In this document: piece by piece, positions 38,510-51,449 of the stretch
Layout: each line of letters opens with the position of its first letter
Numbering within the stretch: position 1 is the first letter of the stretch
Source of the DNA: Puffinus mauretanicus
Lineage: Eukaryota > Chordata > Aves > Procellariiformes > Procellariidae
Length of the DNA stretch: 64,000 nucleotides
Reading direction: 5' to 3'
Assembly: GCA_023333565.1 (NCBI GenBank)
Contig: JAJKFH010003493.1
Coordinates: forward strand, 992,001 to 1,056,000
The notes under the pieces: model-generated
Told to the model about the DNA's origin: nothing
Databases searched by the model: none
Seen by the model: only the letters and a program-made list of their open reading frames with translations
Position numbers and translations under genes: made by a program

Positions 38510-41500
38510 TGTGTGTAACCTTCCCTAAGTTCTCATGACATGAGGTGGCACAATGGCTTGAGCTTATGTGTAAAGCTATGCTCCAACTCTGGCTCGGGGA
38601 AATTCAACGCTAAGCTTTTTAGCCTCTTCTCCAGGAGAACAGCACCCACACACACCCCAGGGGCCGTCAGAATATGGACCCCCAGGAGTCTCAGGGAAAT
38701 GGGGGAAAAAATTAAAACCAACATGGTAAACTTTTCCAAAAAGCAAAATGAGCAAAATCCCGTCAGTCTATTAGGAATATGAACTCTCCCATAGACGCCG
38801 GACTGTGCGTGCAGTCATTGTTATGGTCCAGAAAAGCTGATGGTCCCCACTCCCTCCAAGCACACCCACAGATCCAGTTAAATTCAGTGGTGGTCAGGGA
38901 GGTTTCCCCTTTGTCTGTCTGCTTGGGTGCAAAACATTCAACCATGCCAGCCCCATTTCAATATGCAGCCACATGGGCCAGCTCGGCAGCATCCATCTCG
39001 CTGCGGCTGGCCCTGGGAAGTCAGCTCCGGGAGCCACCGAGCAGGCAGCGCCGTCACTGCTGCCACATCAGCTCTGATCTAGCCTGATTCAGCCTGCTGC
39101 TACAGAGTCACTTGAGGGGATCCTTGTGGGCTTACCAAAGCAAAAGCACTTTTTGCTTCTAGGATGAATACTTCTATTTTGGACACAAGGATCTTTCCTT
39201 TCCTCTGGTGGGATTTGGAGCAAAGACCACTGCCAGTTGTACCACCTGCTGGATGGAGCTGCTGGAGGGTATAATCTCCCCAAATCCCCTTTTGTGCAGT
39301 TTTTTTTGTTACAGTCTGGTATAATATACATACACCAGATGTGTTCCCACAGAACAACAAAATACTAGATGTAATTATGGGAAAGCAACATTTTATTTCA
39401 TGCAAAGAAAGTTGGCCAGGTTGTTCCATTACTGAGGAAGCACTCTTTTTAACCCAGGTGTGGCACATGAATAAATTTTGCCCAAATGCCAGACACATGA
39501 TGTCTCCTGCATTCTTGCAAGATACCCTGCATTTCTTCCCACTGTGCTGGAATGCTGAGCCACAACAGCAGCAGCACGAAGCTACCAAGGCATAAAATGA
39601 CCAACAGAGCTGAAGCCAACACACTGCAGCTGCTTCCCAGTATTGAACCTTAGGTATCTATAGACTAAATTGTCAGTGGCCTAATTTTTGATGCAGACCT
39701 CATCCCTGGGAGTGCATTGAGTGTTGTGCACTTTACAATGGCAGACAGAAAAGATTGTGAGGACATGCCAGTTTAAAAATGAGTCATTTGTAACGTCAAA
39801 CTTTCAAGCTCTCTCCTTTCATATGTGATCCTGTTAAAGTATCAGGGCAAGGGAATCGGAGTTGGTCATTCTGTTATGTTTTTGTTTGGTGATAAACAAG
39901 TTGGCATTTTTGACTTGACTGTTCAAAGTTTGTTTTTCCCAGATGGATATGCCTCCAAGATGGATACTGCCTTTGAGTTAGATTTTGCAATTGTCATTGG
40001 CTGAGTTCTTGATTACCAAAATCAAGAATGGCTCAGACTCTTATCGAAGAAGTGCAGGGCGGAGAGCTAGGTAAATGTTTCTTCTCTTGGCCTATCTCCA
40101 TTGCAGGACAGGGAGGGGTTTGTTTGTCTAATCAGCCTGTGATCTGAGGGTTTGTTTTGCAAAGGAGCATGTGGGGCTGGTTTCCTTGGGTTCCCAAGCC
40201 TGAGGCAATAGTGCTGGGAAACATGTAATTGGGGCCCATTCGTAATATTTGTAAAGAGGACATAGGCTTTTCTTTTTCTTTTTCTAAGCAAAGCCAGTCA
40301 TGCAGCAAAGCAAAAGTATGTCAGAAATAGGTGTTTTATTTATAACTTGGTGCATTAAAAAACAACCAAACAAAAACAAATATAGTCCAGTTCAACCTTT
40401 GTTTTATGTCACCATGTTGTACTTGCTCTTCCTCTTCTCAAGATGACAGTCCTGGGATCTTGATGCCGACCTGCGGAAGAGTAATTCCCAGACAGAGCAT
40501 CTGGCCCCTTGTATGAGTCCTGAGGCGGTCAGTTGTGTTGGTGGCCATGGAGTTGCCTCTGGCTCTGACATGTGGTTGCATTAGTCGCTTGATGGGGCTC
40601 TGTGGCAGCTCTGCCCTTCTGAATGTTGCCTCCTTTTGACTTGTCAGTCTAAGTCAGTTTGCACTTCTTAATTATTTTTGTAGTGACCGTTCTCTTTAGG
40701 AGGTATTGCCCTTCCCGCCCAGCCTTTTCTATTCCTACAGCTGGGCGTGGTAAGAGCATCACTGTAAACAGCAGACTCAGCCCGCGGAGGGGCACAGCCT
40801 TTCCCAGAGTTGTGTTCCTGAGCTCGTGTGATAGACAGAGTTACTTTGGTTTATCCTTCACTTTGTAATTTAAAGCACAATTCTTAGGCTCCTTCTTGCC
40901 TGAGGAACTTTGAGAAACTACACAAGGGAGTAAGGATATGGATGTTGAAGGAGTGGGGGTTTTTTTTGTGGAAGTAAAGCAAGAAAGATTTAAGGATTTG
41001 ACTCCTGAAGAGGTTTTCATTGCTAGCAAGGCCAGAGGAGGGAAACGCCCTGTGGGTGCTGTGTGCCCTGACTTCTGCTGATCCAGTGTGGGAGTGGTAC
41101 ACAGCACTTGGCAGGACCAAACCCCTCCAGTCTCAGGGCTGGATACTGCCGATAGATCCACACTGGCACAGAATTAAACACAGGCCTTCCCTTTAGTAAC
41201 TGGCATACACAGTTTTTTACTTGCTAATTAGATTAATGTTGATTATTTATCTCTCCCTTATTGGCAGTCCCTAGACTGCCCCAAGAACACAGATTTTAAT
41301 CCCCTTCCCCATCCAGCCTGAACCATTACCCTAGATCAGAGCCATTAAAGCTGCAACTGCACAAGAAGAGTATGCAACTCAATTACAGGAGAGAAGGCTA
41401 TACCCAGCTGCAACTGATGTGGAAATTGGGTATGGCTACTGCAAATCACTGTGGAATTATACAAGCTGCTGTTAAACAAGCAGCAGGGCAAATTAGCCCT

Positions 41501-44500
41501 GCACTGAGCTGCATGCTGCTGTGCTTACACAGCTACTGGTGCCTGAGCTGTATCTCTACATAATCCTGCATTTTGCTTGTAGCTATATCCAGTGGGAGAC
41601 CAAAGAATAGGAATTGCTTAAAATAACTTGTCAGCATTTCTGCAAGTTTAGTGTCTTCTCTCATCTCAAAGCCTGAGAGCCTATTCTGAAGCAGGGGGAA
41701 ATCCTATTTGCTATTAACCAGCCCTGAGTTGTGTCCCCAAGGCCACTTTTCTGTCGACTGCTCACCTGGAGCTAGAGCCAAACAGTGCTGCATTTGTGCT
41801 TCAAGATAGGGCACACCGTGGCTGCAAATCCTGTATGTTTATTTGTTAGAAGTATGCAGCACTGCCCCGTGAGTAGTGGCATGGGACCCAGGAAGAGGCA
41901 AGAATTTCTTGGCCTGGATTCAATTCCATTCAGTGAGGCTGGTACATGCAGAAAGAGCACAAGAGGTGTGTGAGAGGTAGCTGGAGAAAGTCTGGTTGGG
42001 GATGCAGAAGAGAAGAAGGGTTTACAGGCAAAAGCATCTTTATAAAACTAAGCAAAACGCCAAATTAAAGCATTGTACTAGGTACTTTCGACACCAAGTA
42101 GGTAGATGGTCGGGACACCCATTTTTCCCAAGAGAATGCTCATTATTTTGCATCATGCGTAGCCTTGATGTCTCTTTTTGGCAGTGAGACAGAGATATAC
42201 TGAACATTTTTTTGAAATTATAGCCCAAACACTGAAAGTTGGATCTTCCAATTAGGTGTATACAAGCACAGCCTGTTTGATAGAAGTTACAACTAATGTT
42301 AAAAGTCTGTTAATAGCAAAGCTTCTTGCCCTACTGTAATTAGCTCTGTGTGGTTTTTCTCTTTTGCTCCTTTCTCAAAAATCAGTTACTTCAGAAATAG
42401 TTGTAAAAGGCAAAATATAAAAGAAGAACTAATGACCTTTCTGTATGATAATAATTGCTGGTAAGTAGCTTGAAGCTTAGATACACAAAGACTTTATCAA
42501 GCAGCTACTTTGGATAGGGCTTGAAAAATGTGTTTTGCAAATGCACACAGATTCTTTGTCAAATGCTTCATTTTTGTACCGTTTTTGACTGAGCAGAGAA
42601 AGACCATCTTTAAGGGGCTGACTTGCCCATCTGGGGTCAGTGCAAAAGAACAGAACAGATTTTTTTTATAATTATTTATAAGATGTCTGCTTTCATAACA
42701 CTGTTCCTTGAGTGTCAGACGACCTCGGGGGCCCTTGGCCACCCCCCTCCATGTGTTGGTCATCAGTAATGATTCATTCCTTGAAAGACATGGAGCAACT
42801 CTTAAATCCATGTAGGTTCCACTCCCTCCCCATGTTATCCATCTTCTTTTGGTAGGCTCCAAACAAATTGCCAAGGACGTGGAGTTTAAGAGTTGAGGAT
42901 ATCAGGAGCACAGCATTTCTTCAGGTCCCATTAGGACTCGGATGCTGTTTTCAATAGAAACATCATTTGCAATGTATTTGTATTGTTTATTTTGATCCTT
43001 CAGCCCCATCCTGCCAAAAAACTCCTCAGAGGTGCACTCTGGGCATTGATACTACCTCACACACAGTCTTGTGACTTCTGCTATAATTCTTATTCATAGT
43101 TTGATAACTCTAGTGGCCTCAATCATTGTGGTAGGTGCTGCACAAACCTTTAGGGTTTATCTAGAAAAGATTTTACATTCCTAGTTTAAATGGCTTGGCT
43201 GATTGACTGATAGTGTAACAATATGCTAGGCAGGACAGACCACTGATCCTCATTCCAGGATTCGAGTGTTATTGGCTCTCTTTACATTTACTGTAAGTGC
43301 TCCAGAAATGATTGTGTTCTGGGAGAAAAAAGTGCAGTGTCTAGCTCTTTCAAATATATTGGGAACAACCAGCCTCGGCTAAAAATGTAATCTAAACTGC
43401 CAATCTAGCTGTATCTTCCAAGAATTGATAAGGTTTATAATCTAAGACCACAGTTAAGGGTCCTCTTGCAAGGCTACCTAATGTAGTATAAGGCATCACC
43501 ATCCCATCTCTTCATTAAAACCCCGTGCAGAATTTGAACAAGCAACTGCACTAACACTCCTCTTCTGTTTCACAGCGCCAGCTGAGTCAGGTTCATTTGA
43601 AGAGCCTCCATCCACAGTAACTTCTTAAACTGCTACAGCCATACTTGCAAGAGAACATCTCACTATGGTTGGGATAGACAAGACAGGATCAGAAACAGCC
43701 ACAGAAAGACTGGTGGTTTTGTCCTTGGTTTTTGGCTGCGGTTGCTAAAACTAGTAATTAACGTGTTCAAAGTGTCTAAAGCAGTTCCTCTGTAAGGGGA
43801 GGAAAAGCTGCTTCCTGAACGTGCCTTGGTGGGTGGCACCTGCCTGCAGTAGGTGAAGTGAGGAGGGTGGGATTTCTGGCTTTCTATCCACTATCATGGA
43901 GTGGTAAGAAGCTAAACACTGGATGAACGCATCAGATTGGTCTATATATGCCTCTGTGGCTAGAACTGTAAATACAGTAAACTACAGTCTGCTCTATACT
44001 GTTTGGAGCAGATCAATACATTGCCTGTACTTAGCTTTGGTTATACCATTTTCCAGCCACTCTACAGGAAAATAGGGCCAGACAGTAATCCCACCAAGGG
44101 GCAGAGCTGTAACAAGGACCTGTTGAAAATTTTCCATCAAGCTCCCATCTTTTTCATTGATGGTGTTTTGGCTGGTTGGTGTTGTCCGAAGATCTCAAGA
44201 CCTTTCTTTTTCACAGGGCAGAATGGCTTGTTCCCAATTCTTGGCAAAGTCAACACACTCTGACAGCTAATTGTTGGAGATTGCTTCTTACAGAGAACCT
44301 GTCTGGAGAAAGAGGTCAATGTTGGAAGGGAATAGGTAGGCAAAGAAGGCAAATGTTTTTCAAGGAAGACTGAGATTTACAGCAAATTGCATCCTTTTCT
44401 GAGATCTGGAGATGATGTTGCATTTGGTCGAGTTGGAGGTGCTCTTTATATCATGAAGCCTACTGGTTTGAAAGGTCAGCAAGTCTGGAACAGGGCTGTC

Positions 44501-45002
44501 TTGATTCAATGTCATGCCTCAACCTGCCTTTGCACAGAGCTGAAGTTATATATGTTATCCTCTCTCTTTTCCGGCTGCACTGTGTTTTGGCTGTCTTACG
44601 CAGAGCACTGCAGAGGAGGGCACATGGTCTTCCGTTTGGGAGCATCTTTCGGGCACAGCAGCAGAAATTTAAAAGAAATACACCACTAGAGGGCATCTAC
44701 ACATTCTCACAACTGTAATGTAAACCTGTTCACAATTGCAAAAAAGTCAGTGAAGCATTAACAGCTAAAGTTATAAGGTACTGGAGCTCAGAGCCTGCTG
44801 CATATGAATTTTTTTTTTTTTACTGAACACATCCCTCTGCTTTGTGTCCTCAAAAGAAGAACACACTGAGGTGTGTTAGTCAGCAAAGCGTAAGATGGTA
44901 TATCATGCCCTGAAGGTGACCAAGGTATAAGGTTTGAGAAAATTCATATTGCACGAAAAAAATGGATGTTTGCTTATTTTCACTGTGGAGCAAATGGGTT
45001 GA

Positions 45003-45035
45003 GGGAGAGAAAATGGCCTTTGAGAGAGAGAGGGA
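45003..45035. repeat. Purine (GA)-rich tract
   Basis: Two GA-rich segments (GAGGGAGAGA and GAGAGAGAGAGG) lie close together, forming a polypurine patch. Confidence 0.7.
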
Positions 45036-45703
45036 GGAACTGGGCTTGCCCAGGTCCCCCATGAATATGCCTGGAATTCATCTATATAGAGATGCTGAGG
45101 GAAGTCAGGAGAGCATTCTCACTCTCTAATACAGTGGCCTTTTTTGCTATGCTTTAACTCTTCCCGAGAACTAAAGAAAGAATTACATCATTTACATATT
45201 TTAATTTAGGTGTGCTTACTTCACAGGTTTTATTGATTTGCCTTTGCTTTTCCAAGTACCGCGTGTAGCTGTGGCTTCACTGAGGTGTGCTAGGTTTTAT
45301 GGACCCTGGGAGCTCATCTGGTAAATGCAGAGCGGTCTCTGAGCCACACTGCAGGAGGAGGACCTGGACACAACTGGCTGGAGGTTAGCTGGACACAGCC
45401 CGCAAGACGTCAGTGTGGCTACAGATTCACCCACACTGAGTTGTCTTCCCTTGTGTGTATACCTTCTCTCCTCCTCTCTGAGAGAGGGCCCTGCGCAGGG
45501 CACCTCAGTCCTCCTCTTCAATGCTGCTATCTCCAGAGAGGAGGGAAAGGATTTGATTTCAAGTGTAAAATAAAACTCCAATGGTCTCCGCTTGGCAGAT
45601 ATGATTCCAGGTTAAAGATGATCCAACCCTTCCTGTCCACATCTCCCCAGGCTTGCTTTCTGCAGCAAAGGGATGATGCAGTCCTGCACTAATGCAGGCT
45701 AAG

Positions 45704-45723
45704 CCTCCTCCCTCCCTCCTCCC
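45704..45723 (-). repeat. Pyrimidine tract, G-quadruplex candidate on minus strand
   Basis: CCTCC repeats with three CCC runs give GGG/GG runs on the minus strand. It has enough tracts for a two- or three-tetrad quadruplex, though weaker than the one at 38.5 kb. Confidence 0.55.
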
Positions 45724-45769
45724 TTTCTGAGCAGGGATCCTTAGACATGCCATACCGTGCCAAATCCTT

Positions 45770-45897
45770 TACAGTGGTTTTGTGATGTGAGCTAGTATCT
45801 GCTGGAGATGCCGAGCTGAGACGTGAACTCGTTTCACAGAGGGCTCGACCTGAATTCCCTGAAGTGAGAGTCTAGTCCTTTTACTCACTGAGCTCCC
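45770..45897 (-). mobile_element. tRNA-derived SINE-like sequence
   Basis: On the minus strand, reading from 45897, the sequence GAGCTCAGTGAGTAAAAGGA resembles the A-box half of a tRNA. CTAGACTCTCACTTCAGG then occupies the anticodon-arm position, and AGGTCGAGCCC (complement of 45841-45851) matches the B-box in about 9 of 11 positions. It continues beyond the tRNA end with ACTAGCTCACATCAC, vaguely like the core region of MIR. It may be a MIR-type SINE or a decayed tRNA pseudogene. The acceptor stem does not pair, so it is not a functional tRNA gene. Confidence 0.45.
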
Positions 45898-46379
45898 TCT
45901 TTTTGTACTTAATCAAATCCTAAATCCTCTGAAGTGAAAAAATGCACATTTTGTTTTCAATGACTTGCTGAAGCTGAATGCTTCTCACAACCAGCAAGGC
46001 CTATGAAACTAGTATTTATTAAGGATGAGTGATTTCTCACACTTATTCTGTTTCTATCCAAGACTGCCAACTTGGTCCACCTGGGTTTCAGAACTGAGAT
46101 ATCACATTTCCCACATCTCATGCCTTCTCTATACTTGCCCTGCATTATTTATTACGGCACCGAGCGCTCCTGGGGTTTGCTGTCAGGCAGGGTCAGGCTC
46201 CTTTGGGCTTACCTCTGCTACGGCAGTGTTGGAAGGCTGCTGCACCAGCCAGTTTATTGAGCAGGCTGGTCCTGCAGCTGGTGCTGCAAATGGGAACTTA
46301 AAAGCCACTCAGTGGAGGAACTCAGAGGAAACTGGGAGTCAAAGCAGGACCCTCTGACTCCTCAGGAAGATAAGAGGGA

Positions 46380-46790
46380 GTTTAATTGGCGTCTCCCTTA
46401 GAGCTGTTTTGGCTATCGATTCTTTCAGGGCAGGCGAGGGTGCAATATCCCTGCTGGCAGTAACACCCGTAATGACTGAGTTGATGAAATCAGTGTCATC
46501 CATTTGGGCCTTTCTTGCCAGGTTGGGAACGCCGCTCTTAAAAGGGTTTCAGTGACTTTTCACTCGCGGTGCTTCCCAAACTGCCTCAGAGGGGGAAAAA
46601 TGCTATTTAGTACAAAAGATTTGTTGCCATTTCTAAACTGCTAATTGGACGTCCTCTCTGAATCATTCCAGATCAAACACGTATGTGGTTAACTAAGGCT
46701 CTAATTTGGAAATTTGTTGTACCATCTTTTGCCCGGGTGAAACAAGAGTTGTAGTGGCAAGGCCTGCACAGACACTGTTTTCCCTGCACC
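46380..46790. promoter_or_regulatory. Candidate conserved non-coding element
   Basis: Repeat-free block with TTTAATTGG, CTAATTGG and CTAATTTGG cores (46380, 46642 and 46702), an ATCGAT site (46416) and no coding frame. Homeodomain-core clusters of this type are common in vertebrate enhancers. Conservation could not be tested here. Confidence 0.27.
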
Positions 46791-49700
46791 TGCGATATTT
46801 CTATAGCTTGGGAGGAACAGTGGCCGATTGCGGTGGAAGGAAAAGGTAAACAGACATTTACAACTTGGGAAAATAAGCTCTAGAAAAGGTTACAGAGGTG
46901 TTAATTTTCATGGTGTTTATTTCAGAATAGTTCTGAGGTACACAGTGCAGCCCCAATCTCCCTGTGATGCTGAGGAGTGTGAGCTGCTCCATGAAAGTTG
47001 CTGTTTAGATGAGACCTTAAACTACTGCTAGGAACAAAAGAAGACGGGGACATGTGGTTCATCCTTGGACTGCAGAAGAGGGGCAGACACTTCCCAGTTC
47101 TTGCAAGGCAAGTTGCATATTTTAAAATTCTGGGTCACTTCTTTAATTAAAAAGTTATGCTTTTAAAAATGTTTCTAGTCAAACGCACTGTGGCACTGGG
47201 AGCTGGAGTATTTTTTTGTCTGAAGCCTGTATCATCTATCAAAACGTGCTGCATGAAAACAGCTGGATCTCGTGTTTGAGTCTTCATAACTGAACTGAAC
47301 GTTTAGACTGTCTTTTTCCATCAAATGTGTGATTTAACAGTGCAGCAGTGGATGAATCTAGGACAGTCTCTGAATTGCAGATTTCTGTGCTAGCTGTCTG
47401 CAAAGTAGGAAGAAAGAGAAATGACAGGCTGCTGGCAGAAAAATACGATGATACTACAATAAGCATACACCACAGTTCATTTGATGGACAGCAGTGCCTT
47501 CTCCCATAGAAAAGGGCTGGGATTCATGTGGATTAGTTCCTTGTGATATGTGCATAGAAATCCAAATATGCTGTTCTCAAACATGTTGGTTGCCATTCTG
47601 TTTTCTTCTGCTCACTTACTAATATTAGAAGCGACAAACTGTGAAACCAAAGTTGCAGGAAAGGCATTGTATGTTTGCAAAAATTTTAAGCCTGCGTGGG
47701 TCCCTCCTGCAGTCTTTCCTCCTGCAAAGCTTCCCGTAGCCCTGTGTGTGTCTGTGTGCATGCCCATGCACGTGGGCTCCTGGTTGCTACAAATGGCTCT
47801 GTCCCTTTTCTTCGGGATCTGTCAGAATGGGAGTCTGTACAATGTTCAGCTCTGCGCTTGACTGAAAGCTTGAGAAGTTAAAAGCTTTTAGAAGAGTCTC
47901 AAAAAAACAACATACACACATAACTGAAAACACATGAGAGATGAGAAAAAGAGAAATAATGCAGCATGCAGTAACATTTGGAAGCTTTCTCTCTTTTTAG
48001 CAGTATCAGAGAGGCTCAGCAAGAAAGGGACCCTTCTAATCCACAGGGCCTCTGTCAGAAACACAGCAACAGCTGAACAGTGCATGAGAGCTGAGGCTTC
48101 AGGGAAAACCTCCATGAAAAATAAAAGGGAGGGAAAGAAAAGGAAAAAAACCAACCCAGTGGTTTTTTTAAAGCTCTGTACAGATGTGATGACAATTTGA
48201 TGAGTCTTTCTGCTTTTTTTGCTTTCATGCAAATTGATAGCCCGCTCTTGGGAAAGGTCTACAGTGCTTATGAGCATCTTACTGCCTGCCTGAAGTTACA
48301 AGCTGATTGGAAAAGCTAAGAAAAGCAGCATCGTGGAAAAGGGAAAAGGTGTTCGGCAATGTCAGGAATTATATGTTGCTGGTGGCACACACTCAGAAGT
48401 AAGGACCGCAGGCAGGTTCACACTGTTAAGCAAAGTTGCAGTGGAACCAGTGTAGTGCCGGTGCCAAGCACTCAAAAGACACTAAGTTTTGCCTCCCAGA
48501 GTCGTGAGACTACTATAATACTGCGTGGCTTTTTCAGGCAATGATGTGCTGTTGTGATTTGCTTTCTGGTTTTTTAACTGCTGTGCGTTGTGTTCTCACG
48601 GTTTGTTCTGCAACCACAGGGATACTTTTTGTATTTTTTACATGAAAGCTGTTCCTTCAGCTTCTTCAAGAAGAAAATTGAGAGTGTGGTCTTTTAGAAA
48701 ATGATCAAATGTGACAAGTGTTGCAGTAAAGTCACTAACACTGAAACCATTTTTATTATGATGATTTGGCTTCTTATGGATGAGAAGACTCTGTTACACT
48801 TGTGTTTTGCTTGCTCTCTAAGGCCTTGCATATATAAACCTTTCATTCCTCTGTCGTATCAGCTCTGCTCTGACCCCAGAGAGGACAGCTAGACTAGCCA
48901 GGCATGGTGTAGCTAGTGTTGCCTCTGTTGCCTTACTGCCTGTCAATATGGGAATGGATTCCCTGCAGCATTACTGTGGATGAACATCTGAGCTTAAGCT
49001 GTCGTAGGGGGTGAGCAGTCACAGTGCAAAACCGTGCACAGGCACTGTGTGCACTGCGAGGGCTTCTGAGGACTTGTCCCCTGAAATTTATGAGTGTGGT
49101 AAACTGAAGCGCTCTGTGATCCTTTGATAGTCTGTTGTGAAAGGATTTATCTTTCCTATCTCATCATAGAGCGCCGTGGAAAATGTCGGAGGGCTACTGG
49201 CCACATTGAACGGTTTTGTGTTCACAAACCCTGCAGAGTGAGGGGGTTAAGAGTCCCCCTCACTGAAGGTTTCATTCGGGAGTTCACACCCTAAGGCAGG
49301 CCAGGGAGGCTGGACTGAACTACCCCAAGTGTAATGCGGTAGTAGCTTTCTTGCGGGAGGACACACCAAATCAGAGAGCATGAGTTAATTCTGCAGCTAA
49401 GATATGTGCTTGAGAAGAAATGCTGGTGACCATATTTTATACTTTATTTACGCAGCTTCTCTGTTGGGGGATTGCTGTATAAGTAGCAGAATGGTGGGAA
49501 ATTTACAGAGAAAAACCTTGGTTGATTGGATTTGAAAGGCTACTTTGAACCTGGCTGTACAACGAAGTACCCTCATCTGTTTGTTTTGGTCCAGAGCAGG
49601 TTGGGTCTGAACCTCTATTGTCCTGAAACAAATACGGTACTTTACACCTATGACAAGTCAAGGAGGGTGTAAGACAGGACTACTGTCATGTGGTAGCATT

Positions 49701-50366
49701 TCCCACCCACAGGTGTAACAGGTGTAAGTGACTGTACAAGATGCAGGACAAGGGAAAACCAGGCTGGTTGTTATTAGGTCCAAGCCACGACCTCTGTCAA
49801 GACTGAGCTTGTCTACCCTTGAAAACATTAATTGCTAGAAGTGTACAATAAAGCCCTCAGTGGAAACTCAGCAAAAGAGCTCCTTTACAAAACAGACTTT
49901 TTGTAAGAGTTCAGTCTTACACATACAACAGTAAGAATAAGTTTGGTCCGGGGACCTGAGTGATGACCCATCCTGATCAATTAAAATCATTTGCTGTGAG
50001 GCCGTGAGTGAATCTGCTGCTAGGTTTCTCCTATAAGCACACTAGGTGTTGGGAGTGCGGGGTGTGACTGGCAGTTTTCTAATATAAAGATAGATAAAGT
50101 GTAGATAATGTTTGCAAGAGAGTACCTTTGTGATTGTAGCTGCCTACATTAAATTAAATAAGCTATGATGGCAAAAGGTGGGGAGTTCTGCCCTTTTATT
50201 TTCTAGCTTTTTGCCAGCATGGGTTTTTCAACTCTGAGCCAGCACAGCTACACCAGCAAAGCCTTTCGGTGGAAACCAAAACACATTTGCTTAGCCTGTA
50301 TAGACAGACAGCAGAGAAAGGCTTGCAATCTTTTGATCAACAGTACAGCAGTCTGAAAGTTCACAA

Positions 50367-50386
50367 GGTGAGAAGCACTTCTCACC
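50367..50386. repeat. 20-bp near-perfect palindrome
   Basis: GGTGAGAAG and CTTCTCACC are separated by CA. As a dyad it could bind a dimeric protein. As RNA it would form an 8-bp stem with a 4-nt loop. Confidence 0.85.
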
Positions 50387-51449
50387 AAGAATATACACTG
50401 CAAACTGTATTTAGAAATAACATTTTTAATTAAAAACAGCATTTCTGATCCTGTTGGCAGTAGCTATGGGGCATAAGTGAGGATATCTTTTCTGACAGGA
50501 GATGTTTGGGATCTTGATGCAAGGGACTGCAAACCAGTCTCAAGCCTGCTTGAATAATCAAATTAAGAACTTCCCTTCTTAGACATACATTTCTGAAGTG
50601 GCACATGCAGGTCTGGCAGAGAGCACTCATTATTGCCGATAACAGAGCTGACATCAAGGGCTTTCCTATGTTACGGAAATTTGTAAAGATGCAAATACAG
50701 ACCCTTTGTGTAGATCCTGGCTGTGGTTTCACAAGAAGCTATTTTTGGTGGCACAACCAGCTTTAAAAGTTCCATCTCCTTCTGGTTCCCAGAGCCTATT
50801 CCTGTCTTTGTACTTCAGTTATCCCTCTCCTGTGCTGCCACACTCCTTTAGGATCCAGGTGAAAAGAACCAAACACTTCTATTTTTAGTAGGGATGATTT
50901 TACTGATCTGCTTTGCAGCACAGCCCCCCTAAACAGTGATAAGGCATGTGTGATAGGTGGTGAACTGCGGCATGAAGGTGACAATACGTCATTAGGAGCG
51001 GGGTTGGATGTGGTATGATCATCTTCCACCAGCTTCACGCCGCAGGCATGGTCTTGTGAGAATGAACAGTATTGGGGAAAACCTGTCATTGCAAACCCCA
51101 CCGTGATCTCCTTGACTCTGGGGCTTGCAACCCTGGCCCCAGAAACTGCTGCATAGGAGTGCCTTGCTTGGCCATCCCTAACTGCAAGCCCATCTTATCC
51201 AATCTGAGAAAGTGGACCTTGGATCCGTTGCTCCTTTACACTCTTTCTGTGAATACAAGGACCTATGGGCTGCCAGACCCTTTCCGGTATAGCTCCTGCT
51301 CCTGTCAGGCTTGCAGCATCACCTTCATCATGAGCAACAGCGTTACTGCTATGGCCACCGCAGGGTCATCGCAGCCTTATAGGGTCGCAGCCCAGCTTTG
51401 GGCATTGCCTGCTTTTGAAGTTACTATGCAAAGCCTCATGCTGTGAAAA

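Larger units (their letters stand above)
34585..45769. other. Unique non-coding DNA, no gene seen
   Basis: No supported gene. The 174-codon minus-strand frame at 39100-39624 is cysteine-rich near its start but has no domain that I recognise and overlaps two other frames, so it is treated as chance. The block at 37700-38180 is smooth and repeat-free. A small GC-rich stretch lies at about 38950-39080. Confidence 0.5.
45898..51449. other. Unique non-coding DNA, no gene seen
   Basis: No supported gene. It contains a candidate conserved block at 46380-46790 and a palindrome at 50367-50386. Open frames of up to 129 codons have no recognisable domain. Confidence 0.5.

Noticed and set aside
39100..39624. 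174-codon minus-strand open frame, cysteine-rich start
   Set aside because: No recognisable domain, overlapping frames on both strands, and the Cys run comes from a simple CAG/CTG-rich stretch near 39565.
47888..48277. 129-codon minus-strand frame with hydrophobic stretches
   Set aside because: Hydrophobicity comes from T-rich codons; no family match and an overlapping plus frame is also open.
50750..50880. Possible MIR fragment (CTTTGTACTTCAGTTATCCC)
   Set aside because: Only a short core-like match without the GGGCAAGT block or a tRNA head.
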